Shown here: positions 26,931 through 33,532 of the stretch, in pieces
Layout of the letters: each line of letters opens with the position of its first letter
Numbering within the stretch: position 1 is the first letter of the stretch
Origin: a gamma proteobacterium endosymbiont of Lamellibrachia anaximandri
GTDB lineage: Bacteria; Pseudomonadota; Gammaproteobacteria; Chromatiales; Chromatiaceae
Assembly: GCA_016756835.1 (NCBI GenBank)
Contig: JAESPE010000038.1
Location: forward strand, 1 to 33,532
Direction of reading: 5' to 3'
Length of the DNA stretch: 33,532 nucleotides
The notes under the pieces: generated by a model
What the model saw: only the letters and a program-made list of their open reading frames with translations
The model's database searches: none
Told to the model about the DNA's origin: nothing
Program-made: the position numbers and the translations under genes

Positions 26931-28155
26931 AAGGTTTTTTTTGAGCTAATACTAATGCTTCCGTTGTTCGGCGCAACCGTTGTCGTTCAGCTTGTCCGTC
27001 AGCCTTTATTACGTTTTGAAGTTCTGTCTTTGCGGAGGCAACATCTCTTGGGCGATCCACTTTTTTTACTTGATATTGCTTGCCTTCCAGTTCCACATTT
27101 ACACTCACTCGAGGTAAAACCCATCGAGATGTCTCCTTTAGGCGCAGGCCGATGGTTGTGGTTTCATGAAAACACTCGGTGGCTATGATCTGATGATATT
27201 CCGGTCGGCAAAGTAGCTGAATTTGCATGATTGGCCGCCCAGCCTTGCCGATCCCTTGTAAGGTGGTGATGCTCAAGACACCCTCAAGGTCACGCAATCG
27301 GTCCAGTCCTATAGCCAGTTCCTCTGGGGACTGATCATCCACATCGAAGTTGACTTCCACCACTTGGTCCATTTTTCCCGGCACAGTATTGTTGTGGTCT
27401 CGTTCCTCATTCTTGAAAAGGAGGATTTGTAAACAATTGGCAATACCCTCTAGCTGACGGCTACCGAAGCCATATCCGGTCCCTCCAAGTAATAAAGGTT
27501 TATTGTGCTGACTGACCGGGTTTAGAGACTTAAGAATGGCTGCGCCTGTGGGTGTTACCCGTTCACCTTTGATATTGTCATCCACGAGTGGTAAGCCTTC
27601 AAGCAGCCTGGCAGTGGCAGGAGCGGGTACCGGCAATAGTCCATGGGCTGTCATAATGCGGCCTCCTCCTAGGGGTAGAGGTGCCGTATGTGTGGCTGTA
27701 ATGTTCAGTTGATGTATTAAGAAAGATGCTGAGATGATATCGATAATCGAGTCCCAGTTACCAACCTCATGGAAGGTGACGGCATCGATTTCGACACCAT
27801 GTACATACGCTTCTGCTTCTGCTAATTGTTGGAAGATGTCTTGAGCGCGTATTTTTATCCCATTTGGAAGCGGGGCGTTCTCCAGGAGTGCCTTGATATC
27901 TCGATAGTGAGTGTGTCCGTGGTTTGCCTGGCTCTTCTCGGGCAAATGAACAATGAAGCGCTTTCCTGAAAGGCTGCCTCCAGCATCATCAAGAGCAATC
28001 TGGATTTCTGGTGGCAGCGAGAGAGTGGCCAGAGTCTCCTGTAGTGGGGAGAAGAGGTCAGGCCTGGCATCCAATAATGCTGCGCAGAACATATCCCCTG
28101 CGAGGCCACCATGTGGGTTGATGTAGAGATGCACGTTGTTGGTTTCCAGATCCAT
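26911..28155 (-). CDS. larC: LarC, nickel-insertion enzyme of nickel-pincer nucleotide synthesis
   Basis: LarC inserts nickel into the bis-thiocarboxylated nucleotide using CTP. The protein opens with HLYINPHGGLAGDMFCAALLD, the family signature, followed by a His cluster HGHTH (79-83) that could bind nickel, then VTFHEVGNWDSIIDI and LPLGGGRI. The single 414-residue frame joins the LarC1 and LarC2 halves without the programmed frameshift seen in Lactiplantibacillus. It is the first gene of a minus-strand operon with larE and larB. No larA lies in the window, so the enzyme that uses the cofactor must be elsewhere or be of another family. Confidence 0.92.
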   Translation of the reverse strand: MDLETNNVHLYINPHGGLAGDMFCAALLDARPDLFSPLQETLATLSLPPEIQIALDDAGGSLSGKRFIVHLPEKSQANHGHTHYRDIKALLENAPLPNGIKIRAQDIFQQLAEAEAYVHGVEIDAVTFHEVGNWDSIIDIISASFLIHQLNITATHTAPLPLGGGRIMTAHGLLPVPAPATARLLEGLPLVDDNIKGERVTPTGAAILKSLNPVSQHNKPLLLGGTGYGFGSRQLEGIANCLQILLFKNEERDHNNTVPGKMDQVVEVNFDVDDQSPEELAIGLDRLRDLEGVLSITTLQGIGKAGRPIMQIQLLCRPEYHQIIATECFHETTTIGLRLKETSRWVLPRVSVNVELEGKQYQVKKVDRPRDVASAKTELQNVIKADGQAERQRLRRTTEALVLAQKKPYEQSDS

Positions 28156-28569
28156 TAGATCTTAGTCTATGCGATGGATTATTGAGTAGTCTATAATCAA
28201 GTTGACAATAGGATTCCGCGGGCATTTGGTCAACTAAGTCATCAGGATTTTGTGGCATTAGGCGTTTTTCAACTGCGAATAATATGTATTTAACCCTTAG
28301 CTGAGGGTCTAGCGGCCGTAATTGCAAATGTCGATCATGCACTCCGCAAAGCGGTATCTCGAAAAAGCATTGAGGCTCAATAAGCGGTAAAGACCATGAA
28401 ATAAATGCGGTTAATATTTATGGAGACATTGGTGTGCAGGTGCGTTATGACTACTTGGCTATCAAGCAAAATATGACCTGACCTTAATCTCTGCAGTTAA
28501 TCATACATCAAAGACTATTCTATTTCTTAGTGTAGTGACTGGCTTGGGTAAAAGAAGTGAGGAAGAAAG
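28156..28569. other. 414-bp gap between larC and the DUF362 gene
   Basis: No convincing gene lies here; the minus-strand frame at 28058-28342 is a shadow. The two flanking genes are divergent, so promoters for both are expected. Two small dyads, CCGCAAAGCGG (28344-28354) and TTGAGGCTCAA (28371-28381), lie near the middle. The DUF362 gene has GAGGAAG just before its ATG. Confidence 0.5.
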
Positions 28570-29844
28570 ATGAAAGAGCTTTCGCGTAGAGGTTTTTTAA
28601 CAAAAGCGGGAATCCTGGTGGGGAGTGGTGCGGCTTTTCCCTTCTTGCCAAACTGGTTAAAGAAAAGACTCTCACCTATCAGCGACGTAAACGCTGCAGT
28701 TGTGTCCAGAATCTTTGTTTCCAAGAATGGTACCCCGGTTACTAATATGCAAAGGGTGATTGATATGGCTGGCGGTATCACCCATTTCATCGATGCAGAT
28801 GATGTTGTTGTAATAAAACCGAATTTGCAGTGGAAGAACCAAGGATATACACACACTGAAGCCACAAAGGCCCTCATAGAAGTAATTCTCAACCGGCCGG
28901 GGGGATTTTCAGGAGAGGTTATTGTGGCTGAGAATACTCATGCGGATGAAGACGACACCAAAAGGGGCTGGGCTGCGTCTCCCGATAATCGTGTGAATAA
29001 CTGGCCTGACATGAATTATAATGAGCTCATATCCTGGTTTAATGGGAATGGATTTCCCAATGTGACAGCGGCAAAAATGGACAAAGGCAACTATCCTACT
29101 GTTTCGGGTCCTTCTGAGGGGCATGGATATGTAGATGTTGACTACACTATTTCGCAATCAGGTGGTGCAAACGGGAGAGTATGTCGTTTGTCATATCCAA
29201 TAATCGAGTCGTCATATAGCGGAAAACTCATAGATACAAAAAATGGAGTATGGTCGGGTGGGGCTTACAATAGTCAGAATGTTAAATTAATTTTCCTGCC
29301 CACCCTCAATAATCATGGTGGTGCAGGAAGTGAAGATTATGCAGGCGCCACCAGTGCCGTAAAATGTCATTTGGGATTTGTGAGGAGTAATAGCTGGAAT
29401 ACCGGAAATGGAACCATGGGTATTCACGCTGTTGGTTATAATGATTCTCCTATTTATCCGGATGCCGTGGGTGAGGCGGTTGGAGAATTTGTGTCGAATG
29501 TCATTCGACCCACCCTGTATATAACCGTAGCTGAATGGTCTGGATGGGGGGGAAGGACTTCGACTACAGGTGCAGAGCAAACTAAAACAGTAGGTCTTTG
29601 TAATGATCCGGTTGCCCTTGACTATTGGATGGGCAAATATATTCTTGGTCCAGCTGATGGGGGTAGCCAGGCTTCATTTCTCGATCCATCTAATGAATGT
29701 AATTTCCGTAAAACCCTTCAAGGATGTAATGGAAAAGGGGTTGGTACATTGAATGAGGGGGAGATGCTGGTAGACATCTATGACTATGACAATCCACCCG
29801 CAAATAATCCGCCCTCTCCCCCCGGTAACGTGAACGTCACATAG
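28570..29844 (+). CDS. Tat-exported DUF362 protein, C terminus probably truncated
   Basis: The 424-residue protein starts with a twin-arginine signal (LSRRGFLTKAGILVGSGAAF) and should be exported folded. The body matches DUF362: VVVIKPNLQWKNQGYTHTEA, EVIVAENTHADED, LIFLPTLNNHGGAG, and the late CNDPVALDYWMGKY. DUF362 proteins are of unclear function; some relatives carry ferredoxin domains, but this one shows no cysteine cluster of that type. The last residues, NPPANNPPSPPGNVNVT, look like a proline linker and the first strand of a fibronectin type III domain, then stop, 68 bases before an IS1595-type element. This suggests loss of a C-terminal domain. Confidence 0.7.
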   Translation: MKELSRRGFLTKAGILVGSGAAFPFLPNWLKKRLSPISDVNAAVVSRIFVSKNGTPVTNMQRVIDMAGGITHFIDADDVVVIKPNLQWKNQGYTHTEATKALIEVILNRPGGFSGEVIVAENTHADEDDTKRGWAASPDNRVNNWPDMNYNELISWFNGNGFPNVTAAKMDKGNYPTVSGPSEGHGYVDVDYTISQSGGANGRVCRLSYPIIESSYSGKLIDTKNGVWSGGAYNSQNVKLIFLPTLNNHGGAGSEDYAGATSAVKCHLGFVRSNSWNTGNGTMGIHAVGYNDSPIYPDAVGEAVGEFVSNVIRPTLYITVAEWSGWGGRTSTTGAEQTKTVGLCNDPVALDYWMGKYILGPADGGSQASFLDPSNECNFRKTLQGCNGKGVGTLNEGEMLVDIYDYDNPPANNPPSPPGNVNVT

Positions 29845-30851
29845 GTTGGGTGCAGGACAAAGGAGTCGGTGCCCTACTGAGATTTAGGGTAGGAGGTATC
29901 TTTATTTATATTGGCTCTGCACTAATTTACTGTTCCACGGGAAGCAACAGGCCGATGCACTACGCATAACCTCAAGAGCCTGTTAGGAATTTCTGCTTCC
30001 CAGAAGCGTCGGTTGAAGCGGTAGCAGAACTCATTCAAGTAACCCTGCAAATAGCGGTTGCTGGTGCCATGGAAGGTACCCAGAAGAAATCGCTTCAGGT
30101 TGGCGATGGCCACATGCACCCAGGGCAACCATTCATTGGCCATTTCCGGCGAAGTGATCTTTGAAACATGTGTCACATGGGGCTGTATGCCATTGTTGGC
30201 TGGCAGTCCATCGGTGCGCACAGTCTGGGCCACTTTGATTCGGCGCTTCGCAAAGTCTAAAATCGTCGCCTTGCTCACGGATTCCACCGTCTCCATCGCC
30301 AGATAACCGGGCTTGCCGTCTCTGTTCTCGCAGGCGATTAATACGGAGACTTTGCCTTCCGCTCCACGACCTCGCTTGCCGGGCTTCTTGCCGCCGACAA
30401 GAGCATCATCCAGTTCAATGACATCAGAGAGCCTGTAGATGGAATCCCTGTGTTCCATGGCCTTTCTGAGTTTTTCCAGCATCCTGCAGGCGCTACGCCA
30501 TGTTACGCCGATCAGTTTTGAAAGCCGCAGGGCAGAAATACCACCTTTGTCAGTGCCCACCCAGTAGATAGCCCAAAACCACTTGGTCAGCGGCAGCTTC
30601 GTAGCATGAAACAGCGTGCCGGAAATCACCGAGGTTTGCCGGTGACAGGCAGCACACTCATGGCGCTCCAGCGTCTCCGACCAATAGCCATGATCATGTC
30701 CGCAATGGGGGCACTGAAAGCCGTGCGGCCAGCGTAATTTCGCTAAATGCGCGTTACACTTAGAGGTGGCCCCAGAGATCTGAACACTGCTCTAAGTGGA
30801 TAAGTACCCATAACTCAGGCATGTTAATGTCAGAGCAAACAGGAGCTTATC

Positions 30852-31157
30852 ATGAGCAGAAGACCCCGCAGAAATCACTCACCAGCCTTTAAATCCAAAG
30901 TGGCCCTGGCCGCTATTAAAGGCGAACAGACCGTCGCAGAGCTGGCACAGAAGTTTGATATCCACCCCAACCAGATTACCCAGTGGAAAAGTCAGTTACT
31001 GGAACAAGCCGCTGATGTATTTGAAACAGGCAGTTCAAGCAAGGAGCCGCCAGTTGATGTCAAAACGCTGCATGCCAAGATCGGTGAACTGACATTGGAA
31101 AACGATTTTTTAGAAAGCGCGCTCACCAAGGTGGGACTGCTGAGCGCAAAACGATGA
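30852..31157 (+). CDS. IS3-family orfA, helix-turn-helix protein
   Basis: This 101-residue DNA-binding subunit of the IS3 transposase opens SRRPRRNHSPAFKSKVALAA, the usual transposase_8 helix-turn-helix, with FDIHPNQITQWKSQLLEQ as the recognition helix. The C-terminal ELTLENDFLESAL forms a leucine-zipper-like coiled coil. AGGAG lies before the ATG. Its TGA overlaps the orfB ATG by four bases; in many IS3 elements a -1 frameshift fuses the two, and GCAAAACG just before the stop could allow this. Confidence 0.92.
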   Translation: MSRRPRRNHSPAFKSKVALAAIKGEQTVAELAQKFDIHPNQITQWKSQLLEQAADVFETGSSSKEPPVDVKTLHAKIGELTLENDFLESALTKVGLLSAKR

Positions 31158-31981
31158 TCGACCGCAATCATCCATTACCCATTACTCATCAGGCAAAAGC
31201 ACTGAGCATTAGCCGAGGCAGTGTCTATTATCTGCCTCGTCCTGTATCTGGATGTGACCAGCAACTCATGAAGCGGATTGACCAATTGCATCTGGAACTT
31301 CCCTTTGCCGGTGCCCGCATGCTGCGTGACCTATTGCGTCAGGAAGGCTTCAAGGTTGGCCGTAAGCATGTATCCACTCTGATGAAGAAAATGAGCATTG
31401 AGGCGCTGTACCGTAAGCCTCGAACCACAAAACCCGGAATAGGTCACAAGATATATCCCTACTTATTACGCCATCTGTCCGTCACCCGTCCCAATCAGGT
31501 TTGGGCGATGGATATTACTTACATCCCCATGGCTAGAGGCTTTGTCTATCTGGTTGCAGTGCTGGACTGGTTTACTCGCAGGGTGTTGTCCTGGAAAGTC
31601 TCAATCACCATGGATGTTCACTTTTGCCTGGAGGCCGTTGAAGAAGCAATTGCTCGGTATGGAAAACCTGAGATCATGAACACCGATCAGGGTAGCCAGT
31701 TCACCTCACAGGCTTTTACAGGTCTGCTCAAGGAAAACGGCATTCATATCAGCATGGATGGTAAAGGCTCCTGGCGAGATAATGTCTTTGTGGAACGCCT
31801 GTGGCGATCAGTTAAGTATGAGGAAGTTTATCTGCATGCCTATGACTCAGTATCTGATGCAAGAACAGGATTGAACAAGTACTTCAGGTTCTACAATAGC
31901 CGCAGACCACATTCTAGTCTTGACGGACAGACCCCAGATCAGGTTTACTTTAACTCGTTGCCTCAACCCATGGCAGCATAA
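31154..31981 (+). CDS. IS3-family orfB, DDE integrase-type transposase
   Basis: This 275-residue catalytic subunit is a retroviral-integrase-like transposase. The catalytic triad is seen in VWAMDITYIPM, MNTDQGSQFTS and SWRDNVFVERLWRSVKYEEV. The N-terminal HTH_21-like region reads PFAGARMLRDLLRQEGFKVGRKHV, and the C terminus has YNSRRPHSSLDGQTPDQVY, typical of the family. It is complete and apparently intact. The start overlaps the orfA stop, so it may also be made as an OrfAB fusion. Confidence 0.93.
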   Translation: MIDRNHPLPITHQAKALSISRGSVYYLPRPVSGCDQQLMKRIDQLHLELPFAGARMLRDLLRQEGFKVGRKHVSTLMKKMSIEALYRKPRTTKPGIGHKIYPYLLRHLSVTRPNQVWAMDITYIPMARGFVYLVAVLDWFTRRVLSWKVSITMDVHFCLEAVEEAIARYGKPEIMNTDQGSQFTSQAFTGLLKENGIHISMDGKGSWRDNVFVERLWRSVKYEEVYLHAYDSVSDARTGLNKYFRFYNSRRPHSSLDGQTPDQVYFNSLPQPMAA

Positions 31982-32293
31982 CTATCATGGGTGCTAATCC
32001 ACTTATAGATCGGGTTTTGGTGTTCAAAGGAACGGGCCACCTCTCTTTGCATCGGTTGAAAATTTCTTCTGCCATTCATAAAAACTGGTTTCTGCTGCCT
32101 TCATTGCCGCCCCCCGTAACTGGAAATAGCTCCATTCTACGGAGGGACAGGCTCACAATATGAGCCTGTGGAACAGTAAGTTAGTGCAGAACCATTTTAT
32201 TTATTAATTTCCATGCATAAGGTTTAAACCTTTCAGGCGAACAGATTTCATCTATGATACTTGTGGGTTATCAATGGCATAGGGGTATCGGCG

Positions 32294-32725
32294 ATGGATT
32301 ATCGTTATGGAAGTCATACGGTCTACAACATAGAGTATCATTTTGTTTGGGTGACGAAATATCGCTATAAGGTGTTGGCTGGAGAGATAGGGTTACGAGT
32401 AAGAGATTTGGTACGCCAGAGCTGCGAGGCGTTTGAAATCCGGATATTGAAAGGTGTGGTCAGTAAAGATCACATCCACATATTGGTGAGTGCACCACCC
32501 AACCTGGCTCCAAGTGAGATTATGAGGCGAGTCAAAGGGAGAACATCCAGTAAGCTATTTGAAGAGTTTCCGCATATCAAGAAGCGGTATTGGGGCAGGC
32601 ACTTTTGGGCAAGAGGATATTTCTGTAGCACGGTGGGACAGATGACCGAAGAGATGATCCAGGATTATTTGGAGCACCATTTTGAGCCGAGGCAGGATGA
32701 TGGATTCAAGGTGGAGCCAGAATAG
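32294..32725 (+). CDS. tnpA: IS200/IS605 Y1 transposase TnpA
   Basis: This 143-residue single-strand DNA transposase has the HUH motif (HIHILVS, His60 and His62) and the catalytic tyrosine at Tyr125 (MIQDYLEHHF). The opening YGSHTVYNIEYHFVWVTKYR and the phrase PSEIMRRVKGRTSS are typical of the family. I use the ATG at 32294; a GTG/ATG-like extension to 32261 adds eleven atypical residues. All catalytic residues are present, so it may be active. Confidence 0.92.
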   Translation: MDYRYGSHTVYNIEYHFVWVTKYRYKVLAGEIGLRVRDLVRQSCEAFEIRILKGVVSKDHIHILVSAPPNLAPSEIMRRVKGRTSSKLFEEFPHIKKRYWGRHFWARGYFCSTVGQMTEEMIQDYLEHHFEPRQDDGFKVEPE

Positions 32726-32726
32726 G

Positions 32727-32797
32727 ACGCGTCGTTTAGCCGACGCGTATCAGGACTTTCAGTCCGTAACAAAAACCCACCAGCTTTTAGCTGGTGG
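32727..32797 (+). terminator. Right-end hairpins of the IS200-type element
   Basis: Three stem-loops follow the tnpA stop: ACGCGTCG with CGACGCGT, GGACT with AGTCC, and CCACCAGCT with AGCTGGTGG. The last lies in the expected right-end position for TnpA recognition. The first may also end tnpA transcription, although it has no T run. Confidence 0.55.
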
Positions 32798-32832
32798 TTG
32801 TTGAGTACGAATTACGAATGGTTCGTTCGAGT

Positions 32833-33532
32833 TCAAAAGATTATTTTGTGGACAATATTTGAGAGGGAGCTCTCCACCCCTGCCGTGTCAATTGTTGTAA
32901 CTGAAAAATAATGTGTCCCGGTTGTGAGATTGTTGACGGTATATTGAGTTGCTGTTCCGTCATTGATTTCCGCAACCGGACTTAGATTGCTGCTGGAAGC
33001 CCCGAAATAGATCCGATAACCGCTAATTTCGCTCTGGGCTAACGGATTGCCCCCATCCCTCGTAGTTGGAATCTGCCATTCAATGTGGGCTGAATTCGAT
33101 ATGGATTCATTTACACTGATGGCAAAGGATGCGAGTGGCGATGAGATACTTCCGTCAGTAGCGTTGATGCTGATGTTGTTATAAATGCCAATATCAGCGT
33201 TGTTTGGTATGCCAGATAGGACTCCAGTGCCGGAGTTGAAGATGGCCCATTCTGGCAGATTGGCAACAGTGAAAGTCAGATTGTCGCCATCCGGGTCGGA
33301 AGCTGTAGGCGTAAATGAATAGAATTCACCCTCGGTTACATCGGTATTTGGGTTGCCGCTTATGCTTGGTGCCTGGTTGCTATTTAACACATTGACCGCA
33401 AACGGGCTGAGGTTGGCTGATGCGGCGCCGTCAGATACGCTGATGATGATGTTGCTATAGCTGCCGGCATCGTCAAACCCGGGGGTTCCGGAAAGTGTGC
33501 CCGTGCTGGTGTTGAAGCTGGCCCAGAGGGGT
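32833..33532 (-). CDS. Surface protein with Ig-like repeats and a C-terminal FN3-like domain (partial)
   Basis: The frame runs on to the window edge, so the gene begins outside. The visible 233 residues hold the end of one putative-Ig/cadherin-like repeat (WASFNTSTGTLSGTPGFDDA), a complete second one (APSISGNPNTDVTEGEFYSF ... WAIFNSGTGVLSGIPNNADI) with the DPDGD calcium-site phrase, and a final domain reading SGYRIYFGASSSN and GTHYFSVTTIDTAGVESSLS, which is FN3-like. Such repeats build long secreted or outer-surface adhesins. The stop at 32833 lies just beyond the IS200-type element, which has not broken the coding region seen here. Confidence 0.8.
   Translation of the reverse strand, partial: PLWASFNTSTGTLSGTPGFDDAGSYSNIIISVSDGAASANLSPFAVNVLNSNQAPSISGNPNTDVTEGEFYSFTPTASDPDGDNLTFTVANLPEWAIFNSGTGVLSGIPNNADIGIYNNISINATDGSISSPLASFAISVNESISNSAHIEWQIPTTRDGGNPLAQSEISGYRIYFGASSSNLSPVAEINDGTATQYTVNNLTTGTHYFSVTTIDTAGVESSLSNIVHKIIF

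Larger units (their letters stand above)
30762..32044 (+). mobile_element. IS3-family insertion sequence (1283 bp)
   Basis: The ends are the 11-bp inverted repeats AGAGGTGGCCC (30762-30772) and its complement (32034-32044). A further subterminal repeat, TAAGTGGATAAGTACCCAT on the left, matches the right end at 17 of 19 positions. CTT at 30759-30761 and 32045-32047 is the 3-bp target duplication. It carries orfA and orfB in the standard IS3 order and looks complete. Confidence 0.88.
29922..32104 (-). pseudogene. ISXO2-type DDE transposase, split by an IS3-family insertion
   Basis: The 3' part at 29922-30758 and the 5' part at 32045-32104 join in frame when the insert and one CTT repeat are removed. 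The restored protein has 298 residues and opens MKAAETSFYEWQKKFSTDAK, followed by CNAHLAKLRWPHGFQCPHCG. That is the usual ISXO2-like N terminus with a zinc ribbon (CPHC...CAAC). The DDE core follows with ELDDALVGGKKPGKRG, RTDGLPANN and the C-terminal HGTSNRYLQGYLNEF. The TAG stop lies inside the left inverted repeat. An internal ATG at 30629 could still give a shorter product that lacks the zinc ribbon. The split copy is probably inactive. Confidence 0.85.
29913..32193 (-). mobile_element. IS1595/ISXO2-type element, interrupted by an IS3-family element
   Basis: The left end GGCTCTGCACTAATTTACTG and the reverse complement of the right end, GGTTCTGCACTAACTTACTG, match at 18 of 20 bases, and the match continues into TTCCAC. 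These bound a minus-strand ISXO2-type transposase gene. Minus the 1283-bp IS3-family insert and one 3-bp repeat, the element would be about 1 kb, as expected for IS1595. The flanks are AT-rich and TTTATTTA occurs near both, but I cannot define an exact 8-bp target duplication. Confidence 0.8.
32219..32797 (+). mobile_element. IS200/IS605-type element with tnpA only
   Basis: A single HUH transposase gene sits between small hairpins, as in IS200. At the left is the perfect 14-bp dyad AAGGTTTAAACCTT (32219-32232). At the right are an 8-bp stem ACGCGTCG/CGACGCGT (32727-32748), GGACT/AGTCC (32753-32765) and a 9-bp stem CCACCAGCT/AGCTGGTGG (3277-85 and 89-97 of the last 100 bases, i.e. 32777-32797). 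Exact ends cannot be fixed since IS200 makes no target duplication or inverted repeats. No tnpB is present. Confidence 0.7.

Noticed and set aside
28570-29844. The DUF362 protein as the missing LarA
   Set aside because: LarA belongs to DUF2088 and is cytosolic. This protein has a Tat signal and DUF362 motifs, and I see no LarA-like His/Lys nickel-pincer site.
29901-32203. TTTATTTA on both sides as an 8-bp target duplication of the IS1595-type element
   Set aside because: The repeats are not placed symmetrically against the inverted repeats and could occur by chance in AT-rich sequence.
1-33532. CRISPR arrays and tRNA or rRNA genes
   Set aside because: No regularly spaced repeats and no cloverleaf or rRNA sequence were recognised on either strand.

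Overview
The window looks like chromosome from a gammaproteobacterium. The run hisS, yfgM, bamB, der in this order is the conserved gammaproteobacterial arrangement, and rsd is also typical of that class. A TauE/SafE transporter, two exported thioredoxin-like proteins and a molybdenum hydroxylase would suit a Chromatiales-like sulfur oxidiser or one of its symbiotic relatives. That placement is inference, because no sulfur-oxidation gene is present.

Layout. 1-4755 (+): hisS, yfgM, bamB and der, with a hairpin terminator between hisS and yfgM. 4801-8309: glutamate dehydrogenase (-), a FolM-like reductase (-), and a divergent MidA/NDUFAF7-type methyltransferase (+). 8306-8473: a 168-bp palindromic MITE-like element whose two ends contain the stop codons of the convergent genes on either side. 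8470-12547: two exported thioredoxin-like proteins, an NDUFA9-like NAD(P)-binding protein, a TauE/SafE transporter and an exported Met/Gln/Pro-rich protein. 12784-18532 (+): rsd, a 799-residue protein carrying a class III nucleotide-cyclase-like domain, and a two-subunit isoquinoline-oxidoreductase-type molybdenum hydroxylase.

From about 18.5 kb the sequence looks AT-richer by eye and becomes accessory in character. 18992-24805 is a tightly packed (+) operon: an asparagine-synthase-type amidotransferase, an acyl carrier protein, an AMP-forming acyl ligase, a long NadE-type synthetase and a GNAT acetyltransferase. It has the makings of a carrier-bound acyl/amide pathway, possibly for decorating a cell-surface glycan. 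A VOC-fold protein lies tail-to-tail with it. Next comes a (-) operon larC-larE-larB for the nickel-pincer nucleotide cofactor, with no larA in the window, and then a Tat-exported DUF362 protein whose C terminus stops at what looks like the start of a fibronectin-like segment.

29.9-32.8 kb is a mobile-element cluster. An IS1595/ISXO2-type element has its transposase gene split by an IS3-family element with 11-bp inverted repeats and a 3-bp CTT target duplication. An IS200/IS605-type tnpA element with terminal hairpins follows. The window ends inside a (-) gene for a surface protein with Ig-like repeats and a C-terminal FN3-like domain.

The most interesting parts are the amidotransferase/ACP/ligase/NadE/GNAT operon next to larCEB without larA, the cyclase-like protein, and the palindromic element that ends two genes. 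No tRNA, rRNA or CRISPR array was recognised. All family calls come from reading motifs, not from database searches.
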